30,748 nucleotides of DNA from CAWBCI01 sp963787195 (GTDB lineage: Bacteria; Bacteroidota; Bacteroidia; Bacteroidales; JAGOPY01). The notes beneath the pieces are model-generated. The model was given only the letters and a program-made list of their open reading frames with translations, was not told the DNA's origin and did not search any database. A program made the translations under genes and the position numbers. Location of the stretch: assembly GCA_963787195.1 (NCBI GenBank), contig CAWBCI010000046.1, forward strand, positions 1 to 30,748. The letters are read 5' to 3'. Positions 24,250 to 30,748 of this stretch are shown piece by piece. How positions within the stretch are numbered: the first letter of the stretch is position 1; the number at the start of each line of letters is the position of its first letter.

Positions 24250-25056
24250 ATGAATAATTCCGAAATTCAAATATTCACGACAAAAGATGGAAAGACAGAA
24301 ATTGAAGTTCAGCTTGATAATGATACAGTTTGGCTAAATCAATATCAACTTGAATCTTTGTTTGAAACCGACAGGACATCTATTAACCGACATATTTCAA
24401 ATATTTATAAATCTGAAGAACTTGATGAAAAGTCAACTTGTGCAAAAATTGCACAAGTTCAAAAAGAAGGTGACCGTGAAATAAAACGAAAAATAAAATT
24501 TTACAACCTTGATGTAATTATTGCTGTCGGATACCGTGTTAATTCGAAGAGAGGAACCGAGTTCAGAATTTGGGCAAACAAAATTTTAAAAGACTTTTTA
24601 ATAAAAGGATTTTCAATAAACGAAAAACGCTTATCTAAACAAAATGAACAATTGCTGGAATTAAAGGAATCAGTAAAAATCTTAGGAAACATTGTAAATC
24701 AAAAAGAATTATCGAGTGGGGAAAGTATCGGATTACTAAAAATAATTTCAGACTATGCTTTTGCCCTCGACATTTTAGACCAATACGACTATCAGACTTT
24801 AAAAATTGAGGAAACTTCAGGAAAAGAAAAATACCAACTTACTTACGACGAAGCAATTAAACAAATTAATTTGGTAAAACAGAAATATGGGAACAGTGAA
24901 TTGTTCGGTCGAGAAAAGGACAAATCCCTTAAAAGTTCAGTTTCAACAATTTACCAAACATTTGACGAAAAAGATTTATATCCAAGCATTGAAGAAAAAG
25001 CTGCAAACCTGCTTTATTTGGTGACAAAAAACCATTCATTCTCAGACGGCAATTAA
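24250..25056 (+). CDS. RhuM/Fic-family protein, truncated by a stop codon inside the Fic motif
   Basis: A 268-residue protein. Residues 1-130 form the RhuM-type domain (IQIFTTKDGKTEIEVQLDNDTVWLNQYQLESLFETDRTSINRHI, then FYNLDVIIAVGYRVNSKRGTEFRIWANK), likely DNA-binding. Residues 165-268 begin a Fic domain with the catalytic His262 in NHSFSDGN. A TAA at 25054 stands where the G/K of the Fic motif HxFx(D/E)GN(G/K)R is expected; the frame then goes on with RIAAFLFLYFLERNGILY to a stop at 25249. One base change (AAA to TAA) explains it. Fic domains transfer AMP or other groups to target proteins; this copy should be inactive unless the stop is read through or is a sequence error. The RhuM half may still fold. 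Confidence 0.85.
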   Translation: MNNSEIQIFTTKDGKTEIEVQLDNDTVWLNQYQLESLFETDRTSINRHISNIYKSEELDEKSTCAKIAQVQKEGDREIKRKIKFYNLDVIIAVGYRVNSKRGTEFRIWANKILKDFLIKGFSINEKRLSKQNEQLLELKESVKILGNIVNQKELSSGESIGLLKIISDYAFALDILDQYDYQTLKIEETSGKEKYQLTYDEAIKQINLVKQKYGNSELFGREKDKSLKSSVSTIYQTFDEKDLYPSIEEKAANLLYLVTKNHSFSDGN

Positions 25057-25251
25057 AGAATTGCGGCTTTCTTATTTCTGTACTTCCTGGAAAGAAATGG
25101 AATACTTTATCACGAAAATGGAGAAAAGAGAATTGCAGACAACGCTCTAGTTGCCTTGACATTAATGGTAGCTGTCAGCAAGACAGAAGAAAAGGATACA
25201 ATTATAAAAATAATCGTAAATCTGATAAATAAGAAAAATAACGCACGTTAA
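25057..25251 (+). pseudogene. Severed C-terminal part of the RhuM-Fic gene
   Basis: In frame with the upstream gene, this segment encodes 64 residues starting RIAAFLFLYFLERNG, the usual continuation of a Fic domain, and ends NNAR before a TAA at 25249-25251. That stop lies inside the GTTAAC at the start of the attC-like element, as for the 746-residue protein gene. It has no start codon of its own in a plausible place. The reading frame is otherwise undamaged, so the inactivating change is recent or an error. Confidence 0.8.
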
Positions 25252-25385
25252 CACAGTACATATTGCAGGGCGGGTTTCGGTGGTACGCCAACTGCAGATT
25301 CTAGCATCGCAGTTCTGTGTCCACCAGCTGGCGGACAGGAACGCTCTCCGAAATCCGCCCCGACAACATGTGTCAACCCTTACCA
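25238..25385 (+). repeat. attC-like palindromic element C
   Basis: A close copy of element A: outer arms about 25257-25280 and 25348-25371, the AACTGC/GCAGTT hairpin, and a variable last hairpin whose tip (ACCAGCTGGC) is longer than in A. It begins ATAACGCACGTTAAC and ends AACCCTTACC, where C replaces G of the usual CCG/TT junction. Confidence 0.68.
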
Positions 25386-25426
25386 ACCATGTTGAAAAGA
25401 AGAAAATTGAGTGACATAAAATTGAC

Positions 25427-25434
25427 TAATTTTG
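25427..25434 (+). promoter_or_regulatory. -7 box of the DUF1016 nuclease cassette
   Basis: TAATTTTG fits TAnnTTTG exactly and lies 24 bases before the start codon at 25458. ATTG at 25406-25409 could be a weak -33 element. It lies inside the cassette, downstream of element C. Confidence 0.5.
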
Positions 25435-25457
25435 GTTTTTACCATTAAAATAATCGG

Positions 25458-26468
25458 ATGATTAACAAAGATTACAAAGGAACTCTCGAATTAATAAGAC
25501 ATGAAATCCAAACTGCAAGATTTCAAGTTGTAAAAACCATAACCAGGGAACATATTGAACTTTATTGGAAAATTGGAAAGATAATTTTAGAGAAACAAAA
25601 AGAAGAAGGTTGGGGGAAATCAGTTGTTGAAAAAATATCAAATGACTTACAAAAAGATTTTCCGGGAAGCGATGGATATTCTGCAAGAAATCTCTGGGAT
25701 ATGAGGCGATTTTATTCACGTTATTCAACCAATGAAAAACTGCGACAGCTTGTCGCAGAAATTCCTTGGGGACAAAATCTGCTAATATTAGCAAAAATCA
25801 AAGACGACAAAGAAGCTGAATTCTATTTAACTGCAACAAAAGAATATGGATGGAGCAGGAATGTCTTGCTAAATCAAATAAAGGCAAAAGCATACCAAAG
25901 AGCATTATCCGAAAATAAAACACATAATTTTAAAACCGTGTTACCTGAATATCTTTCAGAACAAGCAGACGAAGCATTAAAAAGTGAATATAACCTTGAA
26001 TTCCTCGGACTAAAAGAAGGTATAAAAGAACGGGAACTTGAAAACAAAATGATTGAAAAGATTCGGGATGTAATCATGGAGTTTGGCGCTGGGTTTGCAT
26101 TTCTCGGGAATCAATTCAAATTAAAATTAGGTGATAAAGAGTATTTCATTGACCTTTTGTTTTATCACCGAAAATTACAATGCCTTGTCGCAGTAGAATT
26201 AAAAGTTGGAGAGTTTAAACCTGAATATGCAGGAAAATTGAATTTCTACCTCGAAGTTTTAGATAATACAGAAAAGACAGAAAATGAAAATCCATCAATT
26301 GGAATATTGCTTTGTGCAGAGAAAGACAACTTAGAAGTTGAATATGCTTTGAGGACGACAAACAAACCAATCGGAGTTGCAGAATATCAATTGACAAAAG
26401 ATTTGCCGAAGAAATACAAAAAATATTTGCCAGACGATAAAATGATAATGAAAAAGTTGAAAGAATAA
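25458..26468 (+). CDS. DUF1016 PD-(D/E)XK nuclease-domain protein (YhcG type)
   Basis: A 336-residue protein. The N-terminal helical DUF1016_N region (about 8-150) has REHIELYWKIGKIILEKQ and SARNLWDMRRFY. The C-terminal nuclease-like domain (about 190-330) carries the PD-(D/E)XK pattern: Asp232 in YFIDLLFYHR, then Glu247 and Lys249 in LVAVELK. Length is normal. Relatives occur beside restriction systems and in mobile islands; the substrate is thought to be nucleic acid but is not settled. It is a one-gene cassette with its own -7 box and is followed by element D. All predicted active-site residues are present. Confidence 0.9.
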   Translation: MINKDYKGTLELIRHEIQTARFQVVKTITREHIELYWKIGKIILEKQKEEGWGKSVVEKISNDLQKDFPGSDGYSARNLWDMRRFYSRYSTNEKLRQLVAEIPWGQNLLILAKIKDDKEAEFYLTATKEYGWSRNVLLNQIKAKAYQRALSENKTHNFKTVLPEYLSEQADEALKSEYNLEFLGLKEGIKERELENKMIEKIRDVIMEFGAGFAFLGNQFKLKLGDKEYFIDLLFYHRKLQCLVAVELKVGEFKPEYAGKLNFYLEVLDNTEKTENENPSIGILLCAEKDNLEVEYALRTTNKPIGVAEYQLTKDLPKKYKKYLPDDKMIMKKLKE

Positions 26469-26620
26469 AACGCGGATGCTAACGCAATAAATATTGCAGG
26501 GCGGGGTTCGGTGGTACGCCAACTACGGATTCTCGCATCGCAGTTCCGTGTCCGCCAGCTGCCGGACAGGAACGCTCTCCGAAATCCGCCCCGACAACAT
26601 GTACAAACCCCTGCGTGGAA
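26469..26620 (+). repeat. attC-like palindromic element D
   Basis: The third close copy of the element A sequence. It starts AACGCGGATGCTAAC directly after the nuclease stop; the outer arms pair 26491-26511 with 26579-26600, and the last hairpin tip is GCCAGCTGCC. It ends AACCCCTGCGTGG, a more deviant junction than the others. Confidence 0.66.
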
Positions 26621-26641
26621 ATTAAAACAAAAGAAACAAAT

Positions 26642-27823
26642 ATGAAACAGAGCGCATTTACTTTACTAATATTTTTACTTTTTACTTTCGTTGGAATTGA
26701 GGGCCTGAAAGCACAAGAAAATACAGTCAAACAAAATGAGACTATTTTTATTTGGGGAGGAGACATTAACACTAAGTTCGTCCAGTATGTAGCAGATTTG
26801 ACAAAAAAAGAACATCCCAAAATCTGTTACCTGCCAACTGCATGTGGAGACAATCCGGACAATATTAAATATTGGGATAATATATGTAATACCTTGCAAT
26901 TAGATACCGTAATTCTAAAAGTATGGGTAAGTTCCTCTGAGAAGAATCAATCATTTGAAGATATTCTTCTTAATTCTGATGCGATTGTGGTTGGCGGGGG
27001 CAATACCTTGAATATGCTTGGAATTTGGAAAGCTCAAGGAATCGACACCATTTTGGAGAAAGCTTTAAAAAATGGAATTATTTTGTCAGGAGGAAGTGCT
27101 GGTTCAATATGTTGGTTTCAGAACGGAATCAGTGATTCACGCCCCCTTAATTTAAGTATTGTCAAAGGTTTAGGTTTTTTGCCTTATAGCAATTGTCCTC
27201 ACTATTCACAAGAATCAAGGGAAAATTTATATCATCAAATGATTAAAGATGGGAAAATGAATCCGGGTTATGCAAGTGATGAGTTAGCCGGAATCCTTTT
27301 CAAAAATGGGAAAGCAGTAAAATTTATCAGCCAGAGTGACATACATAACTCGTATTTTGTAAATCTTGAAGAAGGAGAAATAAAAGAAGCTAAACTCAAA
27401 TCTGAAATTTTACTCAGAAAAAATGCTCTTCCAGTAGGCTCTTATTCCTCTCAATCCATAAAAAAGAAAATTATGGACCTGTTAGATTCCAATGAAAGCT
27501 CATCGCCAATAAGTGCGTATGTTTCTGAAATAAAAACGTTAAGATTGAATAAAGAAAACATTAGCGAACTAGAAAAGAATAAAGTGTTAAAAATTGGTCT
27601 TGAAAAAATATTTATTTACAAAAACAAAATAGCTGGAGTTGTAAACAACGCATACCTTGATTCTTTTGGATATGGAATGTGGTATTTTTATAACTGCAAT
27701 GGCATTTGGAAAAGTATGGGAGAAGACATAGGCGGAAAAACAATATTTGAGAGTGAAATTAAGTTTCGGGAAAAAGCAGAAACAATTATCAAACAAGCTG
27801 AAGAAAAATTAAACTGCCGCTAA
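26642..27823 (+). CDS. Secreted peptidase E-like protein (family S51)
   Basis: A 393-residue protein with a signal peptide of about 24 residues (MKQSAFTLLIFLLFTFVGIEGLKAQ). The frame is open nine codons further upstream, but the Met at 26642 starts the signal. The mature protein has the S51 layout: GGGNTLNMLGIWKAQG, the nucleophile Ser152 in ILSGGSAGSICWF, PHYSQES with the likely catalytic His, and DELAGILF. S51 enzymes cleave Asp-Xaa dipeptides or cyanophycin. The last 130 residues have no family match that I can see. A secreted S51 is less usual than the cytosolic form. It is a one-gene cassette between elements D and E. Confidence 0.85.
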   Translation: MKQSAFTLLIFLLFTFVGIEGLKAQENTVKQNETIFIWGGDINTKFVQYVADLTKKEHPKICYLPTACGDNPDNIKYWDNICNTLQLDTVILKVWVSSSEKNQSFEDILLNSDAIVVGGGNTLNMLGIWKAQGIDTILEKALKNGIILSGGSAGSICWFQNGISDSRPLNLSIVKGLGFLPYSNCPHYSQESRENLYHQMIKDGKMNPGYASDELAGILFKNGKAVKFISQSDIHNSYFVNLEEGEIKEAKLKSEILLRKNALPVGSYSSQSIKKKIMDLLDSNESSSPISAYVSEIKTLRLNKENISELEKNKVLKIGLEKIFIYKNKIAGVVNNAYLDSFGYGMWYFYNCNGIWKSMGEDIGGKTIFESEIKFREKAETIIKQAEEKLNCR

Positions 27824-27871
27824 TAAATAAGGCTTCGTGTGGCGTAGCCCAACATGAAGCCCCGTTGCACT
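27812..27871 (+). repeat. attC-like palindromic element E (short form)
   Basis: A 60-bp element overlapping the peptidase E stop. It begins AACTGCCGCTAA and ends CCCGTTGCAC, with a central hairpin of arms GGCTTCGTGT (27831-27840) and ACATGAAGCC (27852-27861) that pair at 9 of 10 positions plus a wobble. It is far shorter than A to D, near the lower limit known for attC sites. Confidence 0.55.
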
Positions 27872-27889
27872 TAATCCAAATAAAAAGAA

Positions 27890-28951
27890 ATGACACTTGA
27901 AGATTTAGGATATACTATAGAATTGGAACATTACCGAAAGGAGCATGATCTTGGTTCTTTTGAAGTCGGAAGAGTAATTTCCGAGCACAAGGAACGCTAT
28001 GTTGTTAAAACTTCTGAAAATGAATACGATAGCGAAATAATCGGAAATTTACGGTTTTCTGCTACCAATCGGTCAGATTTTCCTGCCGTTGGGGACTGGG
28101 TTGCGATTTCGGAATATGATGATGATAAAGCACTTATTCATTCTGTATTTCCCCGAAAAACAATTATTGAAAGACAGGCAGTCGGAAAACAGGGGGAGAA
28201 GCAAATTATAGCGACAAATGTTGATTATGCCTTTATTGTACAGGCAGTCGACAGAGATTTTAACATAAACCGGATAGAAAGATATCTGACAATTTGTTAT
28301 ACTTCAAAAGTAATTCCAATTATCATACTAAATAAAATTGATTTAATAAACGATGCAGAATTAATAAAATTGAGGTCTGAAATACAAAGTAGGATTAAAC
28401 AAGTAGAAGTATTGAATATAAGTAATGAAACCCAAAGTGGGATTGAAAAACTAAAAGGGAAAATTGAAAAAGGAAAAACATATTGTTTGCTGGGTTCTTC
28501 AGGCGTAGGTAAATCAAGCCTGTTGAATAATCTTTCAGGTAAACAATGGATGAAAACCAATACGATCAGTACCAGTACAAACAAAGGACGGCATGTTACC
28601 AGTCACAGGGAATTGCTGGTTCTTGAAAATGGTGGAATTCTGATTGACAATCCGGGCATGAAAGAGGTTGGGATTGCTGATTCTACGGAAGGATTGGAAA
28701 TTACCTATGCAGCAATCACAGAACTATCTGAAAATTGCAAATTTAAAGATTGTACACATACTTCAGAAACAGGCTGTGCTGTTTTGGCAGCCCTGGAAAG
28801 CGGGGATTTAGATAAATCGTCCTACGAAAACTATTTGAAAATGGAACGTGAAAAAGAACATTTTGAATCGACCCTTGCTGAAAAACGAAAGAAGGATAAG
28901 GATTTTGGGAAAATGATAAAGAATTATAAAAAGACGAATAGATTAGAATGA
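27890..28951 (+). CDS. rsgA: Ribosome small-subunit-dependent GTPase A
   Basis: A 353-residue circularly permuted GTPase that helps mature the 30S subunit. It has an N-terminal OB-fold (about 20-105), then the permuted order of motifs: NKID (G4), G1 GSSGVGKSS from residue 202, and DNPGMKEVG (G3). The C-terminal zinc site has CKFKDCTHTSETGC (Cys-Cys-His-Cys type). Its length is typical. It begins 25 bases after the junction of element E, so it could be the first gene beyond the array or part of a last, long cassette. Its stop overlaps the start of the following membrane protein gene (ATGA), an unusual coupling. Its AT-rich composition resembles the cassettes. It may be a second copy besides the chromosomal one; that cannot be judged here. 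Confidence 0.93.
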   Translation: MTLEDLGYTIELEHYRKEHDLGSFEVGRVISEHKERYVVKTSENEYDSEIIGNLRFSATNRSDFPAVGDWVAISEYDDDKALIHSVFPRKTIIERQAVGKQGEKQIIATNVDYAFIVQAVDRDFNINRIERYLTICYTSKVIPIIILNKIDLINDAELIKLRSEIQSRIKQVEVLNISNETQSGIEKLKGKIEKGKTYCLLGSSGVGKSSLLNNLSGKQWMKTNTISTSTNKGRHVTSHRELLVLENGGILIDNPGMKEVGIADSTEGLEITYAAITELSENCKFKDCTHTSETGCAVLAALESGDLDKSSYENYLKMEREKEHFESTLAEKRKKDKDFGKMIKNYKKTNRLE

Positions 28952-29865
28952 AGGAATATTTTGTCCTGCAATACAAGATGACAAATAGAAGGCTTAAAGC
29001 CTTTGGACTGCAGCCTGTATTTGCTTATTTACTTATCCTGGCGAGTTTCACAGGACTTTCTATATACCTTTTTTATAAGACGGAATTTGCTCAATATCTG
29101 TATATACTCATATCATTAGCCCTAACTTCTAAACTTTCGGAAATAAGAAGAAATGATTTTCTCAGATTCTGCTTTAATGATAAACACTACAAATTAATCA
29201 GGATAATTGAAAACCTGATATCATCATTGCCCTTTCTTATATTTTTGATTTACAAACAAAATTTAATTGCTTCAATAATACTCATATTAATAAGTCTGAT
29301 CCTGGCTTTGAGTAGTTTTAAAACAAGTTTGAATTTTACTATTCCGACTCCTTTCTTCAAAAAGCCTTTTGAGTTTACAGTAGGTTTTAGAAACACATTT
29401 TTTATTTTCCCAATTGCCTATATACTTAGTTTAATTGCAATTTATGTCGATAATTTTAACCTTGGAATATTTTCATTATTATTAGTTTTTTTGGTAGTTC
29501 TTGGTTTTTATACAAAACCTGAAAATGAATATTTTGTGTGGTCCTTTGCGATGAGGCCAAAAAAATTCATCCTGGAAAAAGTAAAAACTGCCTTACTATT
29601 TACTTCTCTCTTAAGTTTACCCATTATTCTGGCCTTGTGTTTTTTTTATTATATAAATATTGATGCATTAATAGCGGTTTATATCATAGGCTGCGTGTGT
29701 TTGATAACAATAATTTCAGCAAAATATGCTGCATATCCTAATGAAATGAATCTGCCTGAGGGAATTATCATTGTCTTAAGTTTTTCTTTTCCTCCTTTAT
29801 TACTCTTAGTTGCTCCATACTTTTACATAAAGGCAACAAATAAACTTCAACGATATTTGTTATGA
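28948..29865 (+). CDS. Multi-pass membrane protein, probable ABC transporter permease
   Basis: A 305-residue protein with about eight hydrophobic helices in four groups (near 22-42, 46-60, 90-125, 150-195, 215-240 and 245-300). No named family is recognised. The following gene, overlapping by four bases, encodes an ABC ATPase of the ABC-2 kind, so this is most likely its permease. Its start overlaps the rsgA stop, so the three genes form one tightly coupled unit. The substrate is unknown. Confidence 0.75.
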   Translation: MKEYFVLQYKMTNRRLKAFGLQPVFAYLLILASFTGLSIYLFYKTEFAQYLYILISLALTSKLSEIRRNDFLRFCFNDKHYKLIRIIENLISSLPFLIFLIYKQNLIASIILILISLILALSSFKTSLNFTIPTPFFKKPFEFTVGFRNTFFIFPIAYILSLIAIYVDNFNLGIFSLLLVFLVVLGFYTKPENEYFVWSFAMRPKKFILEKVKTALLFTSLLSLPIILALCFFYYINIDALIAVYIIGCVCLITIISAKYAAYPNEMNLPEGIIIVLSFSFPPLLLLVAPYFYIKATNKLQRYLL

Positions 29866-30542
29866 TAGAAGTTAAAGAATTAACAAAAAGCTATGGGAGA
29901 AAGCAAGTCCTACACAATATTTCTTTGACTTTTTTGGAGGGAAGGGTCTATGGAATTGTTGGCGAAAACGGAGCCGGTAAAACAACATTATTCAGATGCA
30001 TTGCTGGTTTGGAAGATTTTGAAGGTTCGGTAACATCAAATCTAAACCCCTTAAAAAATCATTTGGGACTTTTACTTACCGAGCCATATTTTTTTCCAAA
30101 AATAACAGGGAAGGAATACATTCAATTGCTTTGTAATGCAAGAGAAATTAAAATAGATGATATTGAAGGCAGAAATATTTTTGACTTACCCTTAAACCAA
30201 TACGCCTCAACATATTCGACCGGAATGAAGAAGAAATTGGCTATTACAGCAATTCTGCTTCAGAAGAACGAGATTTTTATTCTTGACGAACCTTTTAACG
30301 GTGTAGATATACAAAGCAATATCATCATTACGGAGATTATTAGTAGATTAAAAGAACTCAACAAAACGCTCATCATTTCGTCGCATATTTTTTCAACACT
30401 GAGTGACACTTGCGATGAAATACATTTGCTGAAAAGCGGAGAATTCATTCGAACCGTGCATAAAGATGAATTTTTATCATTGGAAAGCGAAATGAAAGAA
30501 ATATCAATCGGAGATAAACTGGAAAAATTGAAACTGGAATAA
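29862..30542 (+). CDS. ABC transporter ATPase (ABC-2 type)
   Basis: A 226-residue ATPase with Walker A GENGAGKT (34-41), a signature in the relaxed form YSTGMKKKL (118-126), Walker B FILDEP (139-144) and a switch His in ISSHIF. The relaxed signature is common in exporters of the ABC-2 class. It overlaps the membrane protein gene by four bases and is the last gene of the rsgA unit. Heptanucleotide and hairpin repeats follow its stop. Confidence 0.92.
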   Translation: MIEVKELTKSYGRKQVLHNISLTFLEGRVYGIVGENGAGKTTLFRCIAGLEDFEGSVTSNLNPLKNHLGLLLTEPYFFPKITGKEYIQLLCNAREIKIDDIEGRNIFDLPLNQYASTYSTGMKKKLAITAILLQKNEIFILDEPFNGVDIQSNIIITEIISRLKELNKTLIISSHIFSTLSDTCDEIHLLKSGEFIRTVHKDEFLSLESEMKEISIGDKLEKLKLE

Positions 30543-30631
30543 AAACTTTAAAACTTTTAACTAATCAACTTCAACTTTGCACTTTGCATTTTGAACTTTG
30601 AACTTGGCTTTGTGCCGTCCTTACAGGACGG
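30543..30631. repeat. Heptanucleotide run plus CCGTCC hairpin, relative of the 4825-5330 repeats
   Basis: A run with 7-bp period (ACTTTGC, ACTTTGC, ATTTTGA, ACTTTGA, from 30574) is followed by a hairpin with arms CCGTCCT and AGGACGG (30615-30631). Both parts match the repeat unit between the histidine kinase and lipoprotein genes, where the same run precedes the same kind of hairpins. Confidence 0.8.
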
Positions 30632-30748
30632 ATTTCGTAAATCTTAAATTCGATATTCGAAGGAATGTCCAATGTTCCATTTAATTCGACATTTCGACAT
30701 TTCGTGATATCGCTACATCGTTACATCCTCTCCTCCCCGCGATTTGGC
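30632..30748. other. Window end, low-complexity spacer
   Basis: No gene is visible. TTCGACAT occurs twice in tandem (30685-30700) and CGCTACAT/CGTTACAT follow (30711-30726), an 8-bp rather than 7-bp period. The sequence runs off the window. Confidence 0.5.

Larger units (their letters stand above)
24196..27864 (+). mobile_element. Integron-like cassette array 2 (three cassettes)
   Basis: Three single-gene, plus-strand units (RhuM-Fic, DUF1016 nuclease, peptidase E) are each followed by a palindromic element (25238-25385, 26469-26620, 27812-27871). The first unit starts CGTGCATTAT (24194-24203) and its end reads ATAACGCACG (25238-25247), the reverse complement at 9 of 10 positions. The self-match is weaker for the other two units, and the junction bases deviate from CCG/TT in two cases, so some sites may be decayed. 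No integrase is visible. Confidence 0.6.

Noticed and set aside
18728..26620. Elements A, C and D as miniature transposons (MITEs)
   Set aside because: There are no target-site duplications, and unrelated elements B and E occupy the same position with the same ends; the cassette model explains more. It is not fully excluded.

Overview
The window looks like a chromosome fragment of a Bacteroidota bacterium, probably an environmental lineage of the Bacteroidia or a relative. The evidence is a type IX secretion C-terminal sorting domain, surface proteins with S74 chaperone and YadA-like head repeats, -7 promoter boxes of the TAnnTTTG type, and weak Shine-Dalgarno sequences. No rRNA, tRNA, CRISPR array, transposase or integrase gene is visible.

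Left part (1-11439). A type IX-secreted protein with repeated regulatory-like domains diverges from a two-component pair (OmpR/PhoB-type regulator and HAMP histidine kinase). An 832-base spacer packed with tandem hairpin repeats follows. Then come a lipoprotein, two surface or tail-fibre-like proteins, and on the minus strand a small membrane protein and a DEAD-box RNA helicase. The same direct repeat (GTGATA-like half-sites 11 bp apart, 15 bp before a TAnnTTTG-like box) stands before the regulator gene, the type IX-secreted protein and the lipoprotein. This suggests a small autoregulated regulon.

Middle (11595-17366). A TetR-type gene, broken by a one-base frameshift in this sequence, overlaps a putative outer-membrane barrel gene. 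An ABC ATPase, two FtsX-type permeases and a LolA-like periplasmic protein follow. Together they look like an envelope-spanning lipid or lipoprotein export system.

Right part (17640-27870). Two runs of AT-rich, single-gene, same-strand units are separated by an M1 aminopeptidase gene. Each unit is followed by a palindromic element that starts near AACGCnGCATAAC and usually ends near CCGTTA. The start of at least two units is the reverse complement of the same unit's own end, as expected for integron gene cassettes with attC sites. The cargo is defence- or toxin-like: a TIR/deoxyribosyltransferase-like protein, a large protein with a sigma-region-4-like helix-turn-helix and a HEPN-type RNxxxH motif, a RhuM-Fic protein with a stop codon inside its Fic motif, a DUF1016 PD-(D/E)XK nuclease and a secreted peptidase E. 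This is the most novel part of the window.

The right edge (27890-30748) holds rsgA translationally coupled to a two-gene ABC transporter, then another copy of the hairpin and heptanucleotide repeats. Degenerate 7-bp tandem repeats recur in at least eight places in the intergenic DNA.
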